Positions 8,197-17,155 are shown, numbered from the stretch's first letter. The stretch: 43,733 nt of DNA from Bacteroidales bacterium (GCA_017429685.1 JAFROL010000028.1:1-43733), one strand, 5' to 3'. Translations and numbers: made by a program. The notes: a model not told the origin generated them from the sequence alone.

Positions 8197-8574
8197 TTAA
8201 AGGTTTTTATTATCTTCTATTTGTTTTTGTAAAGAATTACGTAGACCTGATAGCATTTTGGCCACTTCAGTGAATTTTGGACGTAAAGAATCAAATTGCT
8301 CTGTTGTTATATAGTTCAAATCGCAAGCGGTTTGCAGCTCGCAGAATACCTCAGTCATTGAACCAAATGCAATTTCAATAAAATGGATTTTTTCACGTAT
8401 TGACTGACGTCCGCTTCCTTCGGCCAAGTTTGCCGTAATAGAAACCGCTGCTCGTCTCACTTGGTCACATAATGCGTAACGTTCCTCTTTTGGAAAGGTG
8501 TTTTGAATTATGTAAATATCTTTAACAAGACTTCTGGAAGATTGATATACTCTTAAATTCTCAAAACTAAACAT
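8197..8574 (-). CDS. Four-helix-bundle protein (S23 / TIGR02436 family)
   Basis: A 125-residue helical protein beginning MFSFENLRVYQSSRSLVKDIY, with the family signatures FPKEERYALCDQVRRAAVSI and NLAEGSGRQS at about 28-60 and a helical C-terminus. The family takes its name from proteins found in 23S rRNA intervening sequences; a relative (Avd) serves diversity-generating retroelements. Here there is no rRNA, reverse transcriptase or template repeat. The gene sits inside a glycosyltransferase series, flanked by GTTAA-rich repeats. It starts at ATG 8574 and ends inside the repeat zone. A role in polysaccharide synthesis is not implied. Confidence 0.9.
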   Translation of the reverse strand: MFSFENLRVYQSSRSLVKDIYIIQNTFPKEERYALCDQVRRAAVSITANLAEGSGRQSIREKIHFIEIAFGSMTEVFCELQTACDLNYITTEQFDSLRPKFTEVAKMLSGLRNSLQKQIEDNKNL

Positions 8575-8602
8575 ATGTAGATAATTTAAGCAGCGATCAT
8601 AA

Positions 8603-8617
8603 TCTTTAACCGTTAAA
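8603..8617. repeat. Inverted copy of the cassette-flanking repeat
   Basis: TCTTTAACCGTTAAA is the exact reverse complement of TTTAACGGTTAAAGA at 8113-8127, so the pair brackets the four-helix-bundle gene in inverted orientation. The core is itself nearly palindromic. Confidence 0.7.
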
Positions 8618-8619
8618 CT

Positions 8620-9546
8620 TTATTTCCGATGAAATAAACTCTTCACGAAATCGTATCCGAGGTTGTGGAGGCGCATAAAGTATCCTATTTTGCTGATGAT
8701 GCCAAGGTCGTGGTGTTTCTTGAATGCGCGAACGAGGACTTCATTGGCCTGTACATTGGGATCGATGACGGTCGTGTTGCCGCGAAGCTCGACATTGTGT
8801 CGTTCGTCGTGCCAGCCTACGTGGCTTTGCGAACTCTTCAATCCTATGTTTTGTACTTTGGACTGTGTCGGATTGACGGTCCATTTGCTCTGTTTCGATG
8901 CGGCATATGCCCAGCGGACGGCCCACGACTCGATACGCTCGCGTCGCTCCATTTCAAGAGTACGGAACAAGTCGTTTCCGCCGCGGTTGAAATCGTCACG
9001 CAACGATTTTTTCCGTGCCAGACTACTAAAGTCGCTGACTTCCCAATCCACTGTCTCCCAGCGGTCGCGCCAAGTGGCCCATCCCCAACATTGTGCACGG
9101 GGTACAAGGAAAACACCGTTGCTTTTGTCGTTTTCCAATTCTTTCAGTTGGGGAGTATAGCCGGAAATGCTCCAGATATCGCTACGGTCTCTGTATGTTT
9201 TTAGAGCTGCGTTCATAAAGGACAGAAAGTCGGGAGAAACGACGAGGTCGTCTTCCAAGACGATAACATCTTCATTCTCTTGCAATACTTTCGTCACTCC
9301 GTCGATGACCGAATTGGCCATACCTTTGTTCATTCGGGCAGGGAATGGATGTGTCTTTTTGAACCCTTGCAGGTTATGGAACAGTTCGCGTACTTTTTCA
9401 ACGTCTTTGGCTTCGTTGTCGTTTCGGGCTTCGTCCATAAAGACATACAGTTCGCTTTCTTTGCATTCGGGGCAGGCCAGAAGCGATTCGAGCATCAGTT
9501 TGGTTGTGTTGTATCTTTTGTATACAAAAATGCAGATTGGGGACAT
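8620..9546 (-). CDS. GNT-I/GT13-like glycosyltransferase
   Basis: A 308-residue protein opening SPICIFVYKRYNTTKLMLESL, with HPFPARMNKGMANSVIDGV at about 66-84, IVLEDDLVVSPDFL at about 95-108 (the EDD metal site) and PRAQCWGWATWRDRW at about 150-164. This arrangement is seen in bacterial proteins related to N-acetylglucosaminyltransferase I (GT13) and common in Bacteroidota polysaccharide loci. Donor and acceptor are unknown. It starts at ATG 9546, 129 nt after the GT2 gene, with a near-consensus box (TATCTTTA) about 15-20 nt upstream, so it may have its own weak promoter. Confidence 0.8.
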   Translation of the reverse strand: MSPICIFVYKRYNTTKLMLESLLACPECKESELYVFMDEARNDNEAKDVEKVRELFHNLQGFKKTHPFPARMNKGMANSVIDGVTKVLQENEDVIVLEDDLVVSPDFLSFMNAALKTYRDRSDIWSISGYTPQLKELENDKSNGVFLVPRAQCWGWATWRDRWETVDWEVSDFSSLARKKSLRDDFNRGGNDLFRTLEMERRERIESWAVRWAYAASKQSKWTVNPTQSKVQNIGLKSSQSHVGWHDERHNVELRGNTTVIDPNVQANEVLVRAFKKHHDLGIISKIGYFMRLHNLGYDFVKSLFHRK

Positions 9547-9675
9547 TAGTGGGAAATTTAGTAAAGATATAAAGTTTTTTGACGTTTTTGCAGGTTTAAA
9601 GGCTTTTTGTCTGTACGTTTAGTCCTGAACAGGTTTCGAACGGCAATTCGGTCACGTACGGACAATCATTTGAAA

Positions 9676-10596
9676 TCAATGGTTAAAGATTGTCATTATT
9701 TTCATTCGCAGGGTGTAGGGTATATATGACAGTATCATATAATAGACAGTCTTTTTGTTTTTGTGCCATCGGCGCGATATGCGTATCTCTTTGCGGCATT
9801 GGGCGGCATAGCCCGAAAGCCGCAAATAGATCGATGCTCGCATCTTGTGCCAGTGTGCTATATATTGCTTCAGGCCGGCTAATTGCGGATTGCTTTGGTG
9901 AATCTGCTCCAAGGTCTTGCCGACGATATCAACATCGGAAGGTATTCGCTTTGGCTTGTCCATAGCCGAGGATTCACCGGTGTAGAAGATGCTCTGCGGC
10001 GTGCGGCAATAGGCAATACCGTTGTTGGCGGCAAGCCGAGCCCAGGTGAGGAGGTCTTCGCCTTGGTGGATGCCTTGCGGAAAGCCGCCGATGGCTTGTA
10101 TGGCCTCTTTCTTGACCATCACGCTGATCGAGCAGAACGGAGGATCGGAGAGTGCTGCAACTTCAAAATAATTGTCCATCTTGAAATCATTGGATTTTGG
10201 ACAGCCGTAAAGACGAATGTCCTGAATCTCACCCCTACGGTTGCAGCGCCGATAGGCTGTGGCACAAACGGCGCAGTCGGGATATTTTTCGTGCAGACCT
10301 GATACAGTCTCCAGGAAAGTGGGATACCATTCGTCGTCGGCATCCAAAAAAGCAATCCATTCGGAACGGGCCTCGCTTATGCCGCGGTTGCGCGCCATAG
10401 AAACGCCCTGGTTGTCCTGTTCCACCAGGCGAACCCTTGGGTCGTCGATGCTTCGCACAATATTCTCTCCTCCGTCGCTCGAGCCGTTGTTGACGACAAT
10501 CAGCTCGAAGTCAGATACAGTCTGATTCAGTACCGATCGTACGGCACGTTCAATGGTGGAGGCCTTGTTGTATAATGGAATTACTACAGAGAGCAT
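9676..10596 (-). CDS. Glycosyltransferase family 2
   Basis: A 306-residue GT2 enzyme. MLSVVIPLYNKASTIERAV opens the fold, VVNNGSSDGGENIV at about 34-47 binds the nucleotide, DNQGVSMARNRGI at about 61-73 and LDADDEW at about 84-90 give the DXD site. The later segment HQGEDLLTWARLA matches the conserved ED catalytic-base region of this GT2 branch. It lies 26 nt downstream of the Wzy/WaaL-like gene. The C-terminal 50 residues are basic and may contact the membrane. Sugar specificity cannot be told. Confidence 0.92.
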   Translation of the reverse strand: MLSVVIPLYNKASTIERAVRSVLNQTVSDFELIVVNNGSSDGGENIVRSIDDPRVRLVEQDNQGVSMARNRGISEARSEWIAFLDADDEWYPTFLETVSGLHEKYPDCAVCATAYRRCNRRGEIQDIRLYGCPKSNDFKMDNYFEVAALSDPPFCSISVMVKKEAIQAIGGFPQGIHQGEDLLTWARLAANNGIAYCRTPQSIFYTGESSAMDKPKRIPSDVDIVGKTLEQIHQSNPQLAGLKQYIAHWHKMRASIYLRLSGYAAQCRKEIRISRRWHKNKKTVYYMILSYIPYTLRMKIMTIFNH

Positions 10597-10622
10597 TTGC
10601 GGGGTATAAGATATGTGTGTCG

Positions 10623-11975
10623 CTAAAAGTTGAGACCGCGTTCGGAGTACTGGTAGGTCGGTTTCTCGACTTTAGACAGCATTCCGAGCATTACTCCATA
10701 TAGTGCAAACGGATAGCCTGTCGACGCCATAGTGTATGTCACAACATTCTCGCTATACATTGCTGCGAAGCAGCCGGCAGTGCCACCTGCAGCAATCATT
10801 GCACAGCACTTGATATAATCGGGAATATAATTTCGTATGCAGATCAGGAAACAATGTACAACGACAACTATTCCAACGATAATGTACAGCCAAAAGCCGA
10901 TAAGCCCCGTGTCGCATCGCATCTGTACAAAGTCGCCGTGGGTCTGCTTGACACCTGCAGGGTTGTCATACAGGAATTTCTGGCAACTGCCAATGCCGCT
11001 ACCTCTAAGTTCGTGGCCTTTGTAGAATTGTGATTCGAGCATTTCCCATACCGCTTCGCGTCCGTTGTTGCGTATATCGTCCTCGGCGATGTTACCTTCG
11101 CGAAGGTCCTGGATAGTCAGTTCGTTGTCGGTGTCTTTCCAGAACATCTTGTCGTGGAAGGCGGGCACATAGAATATGATGGCCAGTCCTACACCTAAGA
11201 CAACAGCAATATAGGGCAGTGATATCCATTTATGTTTAAAAAACATAAAAACAGCCAAGCCGACAAAAGACGCAAGCAGTCCGCTGCGGTGAACCATCAA
11301 AATGCAGGGCAACACAAACAGAATGCCCAAAATAAGGTCTTTCTTGTCTTTGCCGTAGAAATAATAGAGGGCAAAAGAAATCAGAGATATGGTGACGTAG
11401 TTGAGATTCAGTGCGGAAGAATACCAGAAGGTGCCGCTAAAGATCCTGGCAATAAACGGGACATATCCAAGCAGTGCACTTATTATCGCCACACGCCTGG
11501 CCCAGACACAGCAGGAGAGGAATGTCTGCTCGTCCCTTATCAGTGCCGATGCTGTAATCATTATTATTAATGGATACAGATATTTTAATATATATCGGAT
11601 GCCGTATTCGACGGAGCTGCAGTATGTCAAGGAGTAAACCAGCCATAGTATATAGATAAGGTACATCACGGTTCCGGCACCCCACTTGGGCTTTTCGACA
11701 CAAACAAAGAGCGATATCAGCATTGCCACTTCGAGCAGCAGCAAGCGTATGGCCTGCAGGTTGAAACCGCCCCCCGAACCTTGGCCGCCAGCAGATGATG
11801 ACAATGCCAATGTGCCTGTGGCAAAGAGCAGAATGAAGAACATCTCGGTCCCCTCGATGAGCAGATATCTGCTGCTGTTCAGAGGGTCTTTGATGCGGGC
11901 GCTGTAACGGAACATATAGATGAAGAAGTATCCGTTAAGCACCAGAAAAATAATAAGGTTGATTATTCCGCTCAC
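10623..11975 (-). CDS. Wzy/WaaL-type O-antigen polymerase or ligase
   Basis: A 450-residue polytopic inner-membrane protein with about 10-12 hydrophobic helices and a large hydrophilic loop at about 270-345. The loop ends in KQTHGDFVQMRCDTGLIGFW, the H-x-D/N...E/D-x-G-x-x-G signature of O-antigen ligase and polymerase proteins. It would either polymerise lipid-linked repeat units or ligate chains to an acceptor in the periplasm; Wzy is the more likely role in a locus with Wza and Wzc. The start is the GTG at 11975, which overlaps the upstream stop as GTGA, implying translational coupling to the GT4 gene. Confidence 0.75.
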   Translation of the reverse strand: MSGIINLIIFLVLNGYFFIYMFRYSARIKDPLNSSRYLLIEGTEMFFILLFATGTLALSSSAGGQGSGGGFNLQAIRLLLLEVAMLISLFVCVEKPKWGAGTVMYLIYILWLVYSLTYCSSVEYGIRYILKYLYPLIIMITASALIRDEQTFLSCCVWARRVAIISALLGYVPFIARIFSGTFWYSSALNLNYVTISLISFALYYFYGKDKKDLILGILFVLPCILMVHRSGLLASFVGLAVFMFFKHKWISLPYIAVVLGVGLAIIFYVPAFHDKMFWKDTDNELTIQDLREGNIAEDDIRNNGREAVWEMLESQFYKGHELRGSGIGSCQKFLYDNPAGVKQTHGDFVQMRCDTGLIGFWLYIIVGIVVVVHCFLICIRNYIPDYIKCCAMIAAGGTAGCFAAMYSENVVTYTMASTGYPFALYGVMLGMLSKVEKPTYQYSERGLNF

Positions 11976-13108
11976 TTTGTTTCGCTTGTCAGTTTAGAAT
12001 ACAGTGTAAGGATTGAAGTCTTGTAGTTGTCGAATGAGAATTGCTTGGCTTTTTGCAAGGCGTTGGCGCTGAGTGTCTGCAGCCGCTGGATGTCGTCCAG
12101 CAGGGCTATGGTTTTTGCTGCCATATCGTCGGCGTCGCCCTTGCGGAACAGGATTCCGTCGTTACCGTCGTCGATTATTTCGCACAAGCCTCCAGTAGCC
12201 GATGCTACAACAGCTCGCCCCTGTGCCATAGCCTCTATGGCCGAGAGGCCAAAGCCTTCGCTGCGTGACGGCATCCACACCAGCGACATCCGGCTATAGT
12301 ATTCGTGCAGTTTGCGGTGTTCTGCTGTTCCGACCCATTCGGTTTTTTCCGGTCCAATGCCTAATTCGGCCTGTTGACGCTCCATCGCTGTGCGTTCTTT
12401 GCCGTCGCCGACTATCAGCAGGCGGCATTCGGGGTGTTTTTCAAGCACTTTGGCAAAGGCTGGCATCACAAGGTCTACCCCCTTGATGGGCACCAGACGT
12501 GCCACGATGCCGATAACGGAATGTGGCAGCTCGCCTACGTTATCAGCCGGCGTAAAATCGGGAGCAAGGCAGTTGTGGATTGTGAAATGGTTGTGTTTGC
12601 GTAGTTTAGTGTCGTTGTTGAACAACTGGCTATTGCCAAAAAAGCTTCGCTCGGCAGCTTCTGTGACGCAGGTGAAAGCCGTGACGCAATGGCGCTGCAG
12701 GAAATGTATCAGTCGCAGGTTGCGGTAGATGTCGGCATCGGTATGCAGCGTGGCGACAATCGTTCTGACGCCAAGGCGCTGTAGCACGGTTACAGGTATC
12801 GCTCCGGGAGCCATATATTGGATATGGGCTATTTTGGGACGATATTCTTCCACAACGCGCTTCAGTCCGGTTTTCAAAAAACGGTACACGTTGCGTATGC
12901 CCGTTGGGCGTTTGCCATAGGCCGAAAGGCAGACAACGCGCGAGCCGGCTTTTTCAAACGTCTGTACCATCGGATAGTCATATTCGAAATAGCATACCGT
13001 TACACAATGGTAGCCTCCCTCGGTCAGCGCTTCCACCAGCCGAAGGGTCTGCATCTCGGTGCCACCGGTCTTGAGACAGGGTATTCCGATAAGTACTGAT
13101 TGGTTCAT
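11972..13108 (-). CDS. Glycosyltransferase family 4
   Basis: A 378-residue GT-B enzyme. MNQSVLIGIPCLKTGGTEMQ carries the GGTE/GGAE donor-site loop of GT4, IAHIQYMAPGAIP and VATLHTD belong to the N-domain, and GIVARLVPIKGVDLVMPAFAKV begins the C-domain. EGFGLSAIEAMAQGRAVVAS contains the E-x7-E motif. Its ATG overlaps the stop of the upstream GT4 gene as ATGA, and its stop overlaps the GTG of the Wzy-like gene. The genes 14205-10623 therefore form one tightly coupled unit. It probably adds a retaining-linkage sugar to the lipid-linked repeat. Confidence 0.93.
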   Translation of the reverse strand: MNQSVLIGIPCLKTGGTEMQTLRLVEALTEGGYHCVTVCYFEYDYPMVQTFEKAGSRVVCLSAYGKRPTGIRNVYRFLKTGLKRVVEEYRPKIAHIQYMAPGAIPVTVLQRLGVRTIVATLHTDADIYRNLRLIHFLQRHCVTAFTCVTEAAERSFFGNSQLFNNDTKLRKHNHFTIHNCLAPDFTPADNVGELPHSVIGIVARLVPIKGVDLVMPAFAKVLEKHPECRLLIVGDGKERTAMERQQAELGIGPEKTEWVGTAEHRKLHEYYSRMSLVWMPSRSEGFGLSAIEAMAQGRAVVASATGGLCEIIDDGNDGILFRKGDADDMAAKTIALLDDIQRLQTLSANALQKAKQFSFDNYKTSILTLYSKLTSETK

Positions 13109-14205
13109 ATTTCAAGACAACGTTTGTAAATGTCGATAGTCTGCTCGGCGCAGCGCTGCCACGAGAACTTGGATGCCTGCTCGATGCAGCGTTGCGACAG
13201 CTCGCTTTTCTTGAGCTCGCCTTGCTCAAAGCGTTCCATATACAGGCGCATCGCGTCGATGTCGTCGGGGTCGACATAGAAAGCTGCGTCTCCTCCAACT
13301 TCGGGCAGCGAGCTGTTGCGGCAGGTCACCACAGGCGTGCCGCAGGCCATCGACTCAAGGACCGGAAGTCCAAAGCCTTCGTAGCGCGAAGGGAAGAACA
13401 GGGCGGTGGCTTCGTTGTAGAGCACGCTGAGCCGCTCGTCGTCGACATCGGTGGTTATATATATATGGTTGCGCAAATGGCTCTGGTTGCAGTATTCGAG
13501 AACTGCATCGGGCGTGTTGGGCCAGACCAGCACCAATTCGTGCATAGGCTTTTGCTTGAGCAGTGTTTCGTAGGCCTTTACGACGGCCATAGTGTTCTTC
13601 CTGCCTGTGCTGCACGACACGCAGAGGAAGTAGGGATAGCCGGTCTTTTTGCCTTTGTTGGGATGGAAAAGGTCCTTGCGATAGCCCCAAGGACAAACAA
13701 ACACCTTGTCTTCGGCGACATCCATATACTTGACAATGTCGCGTTTGGACGATTCGGAGCAGGTGATGATGGCGCGGCAGCGGCGTGCCAGGGTGGGGTA
13801 GGTACGCTGTGCGTATTCGTAGTCGTAAACCTCGTCGGGCTGTGCAAAAAACAGTGCGTCGTGGATGGTTACAACAGTCTTTTCGGGTCGGCGTACCCAC
13901 TCGAAGTTGTGCGGGATGTGCAGCAGGTCGTAGCCTGTGGCCAATTCGCGCAGATGGGTCATACCTATGAGCCTGTTAACCGTCGGTTTGTGAGGCAGGT
14001 ACAGATGTCGGCTGGCGAAGTGGAGTCCGATTTGTTTGCCGCTTATGCCTTTGGTATTCTGCGAATAAAGCATTATCTCGAAGGGCAGGTTTTCGGTCCT
14101 GTCGAATTCTTCGACCAGCTCTTTCGTGGTGCGGCCGATGCCCGAGATCCAGTTGCGGCTGTAGAGGGGCATTACCGAATTGACGTCTATCGCTACTCGT
14201 TTCAT
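13105..14205 (-). CDS. Glycosyltransferase family 4
   Basis: A 366-residue GT-B enzyme related to WbdA/MtfB-like mannosyltransferases in layout. VNSVMPLYSRNWISGIGRTTKEL opens the N-domain, LLHIPHNFEW and TVVTIHDALFF are typical of this branch, and ITCSESSKRDIVKYM precedes the C-domain. FPSRYEGFGLPVLESMACG contains the E-x7-E donor-binding motif, and NSSLPEVGGDAAFYVDPDD is a well-conserved tail motif. It starts at ATG 14205, 168 nt downstream of the next GT4 gene; that gap contains a large palindrome. Confidence 0.93.
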   Translation of the reverse strand: MKRVAIDVNSVMPLYSRNWISGIGRTTKELVEEFDRTENLPFEIMLYSQNTKGISGKQIGLHFASRHLYLPHKPTVNRLIGMTHLRELATGYDLLHIPHNFEWVRRPEKTVVTIHDALFFAQPDEVYDYEYAQRTYPTLARRCRAIITCSESSKRDIVKYMDVAEDKVFVCPWGYRKDLFHPNKGKKTGYPYFLCVSCSTGRKNTMAVVKAYETLLKQKPMHELVLVWPNTPDAVLEYCNQSHLRNHIYITTDVDDERLSVLYNEATALFFPSRYEGFGLPVLESMACGTPVVTCRNSSLPEVGGDAAFYVDPDDIDAMRLYMERFEQGELKKSELSQRCIEQASKFSWQRCAEQTIDIYKRCLEI

Positions 14206-14287
14206 TGGTTTAGAGTGTGTTGGCTTTGTCTTGGAGTCGTGTTGTTTTGTCTGTGGCTGCTCCGCCTTTTTCAGGAGCTTTCGGAGG

Positions 14288-14338
14288 CAGTTCTTATATC
14301 GTTCTTATATTCGCGATATAAGAACGATATAAGAACTG
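14288..14338. repeat. Perfect 23-bp-arm palindrome, copy 1
   Basis: Arms at 14288-14310 and 14316-14338 are exact reverse complements around a 5-nt loop (TCGCG). Each arm contains two tandem units of GTTCTTATATC or its complement. A second copy lies at 36198-36250. Both lie 3' of a gene (here about 35 nt after the GT4 gene ending at 14374) and in the same orientation relative to it, and the similarity continues into CTGCC(T/C)CGAA and a GGCGG-GC stretch. The hairpin lacks a U-tract, so it is better described as a REP-like or MITE-like intergenic repeat than a simple terminator. Confidence 0.85.
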
Positions 14339-14373
14339 AATGAAAACGGTATGCCAAAATATGGAGCCGGTGG

Positions 14374-15597
14374 TTACCGGAGCGCACTTGTGTGTCGGGT
14401 GTTGTCCTGACGATTGCGGGCAGAATTGCAGGTGTCGGCAATTTGCATCAGGGTGTCGTTCCATTTTCTGGTTACTGTTTCTTTGGTGAAGCGCGCCTGG
14501 CAGTTTTGCCGGGCCTGATGGCCGAGGCGCGATGCCAGGGCGGTGTCGTTCCATAGGCGTACCACCTTGTCTTCCAGGTCGTCGGTGTCGAGAGGGCGAA
14601 ACAGCAGTCCTGTCATTTCGCCGCTGTGGCCGTCCCGCATCAGGTCGGGGAAGGCGCCGTGGTCGGGAGCTATGCAGCAGCGGCTGTGCGACGAGGCTTC
14701 GAGCAGCGCAAGCGGAAAGCCTTCGTAGCAGCGGCTTGCTATGACGATGAAGCGTGCCTGGGTGTAGAAGGCAGCCAGCTGCTCTTGTCCGAGCTGGCCG
14801 CAAAGTGTGACGTTCGGCAGCGTCGTGGCTTTTTCTTCTTCGCGCAGTGTCCCTGCAAAGCGGAATTCGATTTCGGGATGCCGCCGTGCCACTTCCATCA
14901 GCAGGTCGAATCCCTTTTCGTAGCTCAGCCGGCCGGCATAGCCTACAAAACCCTGTTGCGGGAACGGCTTGTCGGTCGGTTCCGGTAGTTCAATATAATT
15001 GGGGATAACCGAAATCCTGTCTTTGTCGAATCCCGCGGCAATAAGCTTGGCGCGCTGGAACTCTGTCAGGCAGCAGTAGTGGTCCACGTTGTCGAGATAG
15101 GCGCGGCTGAGTCGTGCAGTCGTGTTGCGCAGTGCATAGCCGATGGAGCGGAAGAGGCTTTGTTCGCAGTTGTGCAGGATGCAGCCTGTTTCGTTGCCGC
15201 GTTCAAGGCAGGTCTCGCACGGGTGTCCGTTGCGCAGGAAGAGTCCTGTCGGACAGATGAGCCGATAGTTGTGGACGGTCATAACGACCGGCACACCGTT
15301 TTTTTTGCATAGCGGCAAAACGGCTGGCGAGATGAAGGGGTAGAGGTTGTGGATGTGGACAATGTCGGGTCTGAAATCCGCGAGGCATCGCCTCATTGTC
15401 CGTCGCCCACGGATGCTGTAGATTCCGGCAAAAAAGCCGCGTATTTTTCCGAATACGCTGTCGCGCGCCCCTTCGGACGTGAGCCTTAGTGTGGCGACGT
15501 CGTGTCCGGCAGCCTTGTAGTCGGCAATCTGCCGGTCGACGACAGCCTCTTCGCCGCTGTAGCGGCCGTAGTCGTTATGTGCTATGAGAATCCGCAT
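14374..15597 (-). CDS. Glycosyltransferase family 4
   Basis: A 407-residue GT-B enzyme. MRILIAHNDYGRYSGEEAVVDRQI is the opening of the branch with a GGEE-type loop, DIVHIHNLYPFISPAVLP and VVMTVHNYRLICPTGLFL are characteristic, and a Cys-rich segment (PCETCLERGNETGCILHNCEQS) follows at about 128-150, also seen in other GT4 proteins. RCYEGFPLALLEASSHS carries the E-x7-E motif. It begins four nt after the stop of the downstream-facing OmpA-family gene, so it is read from the same transcript. The gene is GC-rich compared with the glycosyltransferases near the left edge. Confidence 0.92.
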   Translation of the reverse strand: MRILIAHNDYGRYSGEEAVVDRQIADYKAAGHDVATLRLTSEGARDSVFGKIRGFFAGIYSIRGRRTMRRCLADFRPDIVHIHNLYPFISPAVLPLCKKNGVPVVMTVHNYRLICPTGLFLRNGHPCETCLERGNETGCILHNCEQSLFRSIGYALRNTTARLSRAYLDNVDHYCCLTEFQRAKLIAAGFDKDRISVIPNYIELPEPTDKPFPQQGFVGYAGRLSYEKGFDLLMEVARRHPEIEFRFAGTLREEEKATTLPNVTLCGQLGQEQLAAFYTQARFIVIASRCYEGFPLALLEASSHSRCCIAPDHGAFPDLMRDGHSGEMTGLLFRPLDTDDLEDKVVRLWNDTALASRLGHQARQNCQARFTKETVTRKWNDTLMQIADTCNSARNRQDNTRHTSALR

Positions 15598-15601
15598 CGG
15601 G

Positions 15602-17155
15602 TTAGAATTCCACGACGTTGCCGCCTGCCTTGCGCTGGGCTTTCATCTTCTCGAAGGCGTCGCGAACCACAGGATGGTCCATAATGATCACCGTTGTACG
15701 GTTCAGGATGAAAGGATCGTAGTCGAGTATGCCGCCGAGGTATTCGCAGCGCAGCTGGCTTTCGGGGATTCCGTATTCTATGATCAGACGATTCTTGACG
15801 ATGTCGGCACGGTTGTGGCTGAGGAAGTTGTTGCGCTTGACGGTACCCGTCTTCGAGTCGGCCGAACCGTAGAGGATGAACTTGCGGTCGGGGTAGGCTT
15901 TCATAATGCGTGCCATTTTGGCGATCTTCATTTCCTCTTGAGGACGGATGTCCCATTTGTCGAGGTCGAAGAAGACCATCTCGTAGGGCAGCAGGCGTTT
16001 CATCAGTATCGAGTCGAGCGATTCGTCGTCGCCCGAGATGGGCTTGACGAGTTTCGAGTGGGTTGTGTCGTAGTAGGTGTAGAGCGAATCGTAGGTGTTG
16101 ATGTGTACGATGTCGTCGATTGTGTCGTAGTATACAAGTGTAATGGTGTCGATGACCTGAATGACGTCGACGTCTTCAACCTGTACGAATGCCACATATT
16201 TGGGCAGATCTTTGGTGTTGTAGGGCAGGATGCCTTTTTCGACATAGTATTTTCTTCGTGCATTTTCGCTGCGGAAGTTGAAGTCGTAGGTAAGGCCGGC
16301 CATAACTGTGAAGTCCATATCGGGACCCCATTTTTCGACTCCGGGAATCCTTTCGCGGTCGAAGTCGCCTTCCAATATTGAAATTCTTGCGTCGGCGTGA
16401 ATGTTCAGATGTTTTGTAAGCTGGTATTTGGCGATATAGCCGATGTGCCCTTCGTTGGCGAAGTTGGTGTTTTTGAATCCTTTGAAGTCGTCTGACGTTG
16501 AATAGCCGATGAAGTTGGAGAACTTTTGGGGATGGTCTTCGGACAGTCCGATGCGGATGCAATAGCCAGCATAGAGGATGTGGTTAAGCTTGCGGTTCAG
16601 GTTCACGCGGTCGTAGCGTTTCAGGTAGGTAAGGTTGAGCATAATGTCGGCGTTGAGGCTGAAGTAGCGCCAGTCCTGGAGAAAAATGTTCTCGTTGTTG
16701 TTCACCGTCCAGTAGTATCCGCCAAGGGCGCCTTTGATCTCGTCGCTGCCGGAAATGATGGTCGAGGTCGACAGACCTTCGCACCGGCCGTAGTCCTTGG
16801 TAAGCTGCGACCTGTTCTGCAGGTAGCTGCCCTTGCTGATGAATCCGTGCGATGCGGCATATCCGAAACCTCCGCGCAGTCCAACCATAGGGAATATCCA
16901 GCGTCCCATATGCACCTCGCCGATTCCGGCAATGCGGTCTTTCAGGGCTCCTTTGGTGTCTTCGAAGCCGCTGTAGATGTGTCCGCCACCCTGGATGTCG
17001 AACATCCAGTTGTCCAGCAGGTGCGAGCGGATCCAACCCACGCCGTGCTCGCCACGGTTGCTTAATGTGTCGACCGACGTCGAACGGCTTTCGACTTGTG
17101 CTGTTGCTGAGAGTGTTGTAAAAAGCAATGCAACTATAAATAATGTCCTTTTCAT
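15602..17155 (-). CDS. OmpA-family outer-membrane protein, copy 2
   Basis: A 517-residue protein from ATG 17155, with a signal peptide ending near TLSATAQ at residue 20. Residues about 35-300 predict an outer-membrane beta-barrel with many alternating aromatic strands and GVGWIRSHLLDNWMFDIQGG. The C-terminal 130 residues form an OmpA-like peptidoglycan-binding domain: VFFDLDKWDIRP, LYGSADSKTG (the Asp that binds diaminopimelate) and LSHNRADIVKN (the Arg). It follows a paralog by 51 nt. The pair could anchor the polysaccharide export machinery to peptidoglycan or shape the outer membrane around it; that is inference from position. Confidence 0.85.
   Translation of the reverse strand: MKRTLFIVALLFTTLSATAQVESRSTSVDTLSNRGEHGVGWIRSHLLDNWMFDIQGGGHIYSGFEDTKGALKDRIAGIGEVHMGRWIFPMVGLRGGFGYAASHGFISKGSYLQNRSQLTKDYGRCEGLSTSTIISGSDEIKGALGGYYWTVNNNENIFLQDWRYFSLNADIMLNLTYLKRYDRVNLNRKLNHILYAGYCIRIGLSEDHPQKFSNFIGYSTSDDFKGFKNTNFANEGHIGYIAKYQLTKHLNIHADARISILEGDFDRERIPGVEKWGPDMDFTVMAGLTYDFNFRSENARRKYYVEKGILPYNTKDLPKYVAFVQVEDVDVIQVIDTITLVYYDTIDDIVHINTYDSLYTYYDTTHSKLVKPISGDDESLDSILMKRLLPYEMVFFDLDKWDIRPQEEMKIAKMARIMKAYPDRKFILYGSADSKTGTVKRNNFLSHNRADIVKNRLIIEYGIPESQLRCEYLGGILDYDPFILNRTTVIIMDHPVVRDAFEKMKAQRKAGGNVVEF

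Noticed and set aside
8197-8574. Diversity-generating retroelement, suggested by the Avd-like four-helix-bundle protein
   Set aside because: No reverse transcriptase, no template/variable repeat pair and no C-type-lectin-like target gene were found in the window.
8197-8574. 23S rRNA intervening sequence, suggested by the S23 family name
   Set aside because: No rRNA sequence is present. The gene stands between glycosyltransferase and YdcF-like genes.
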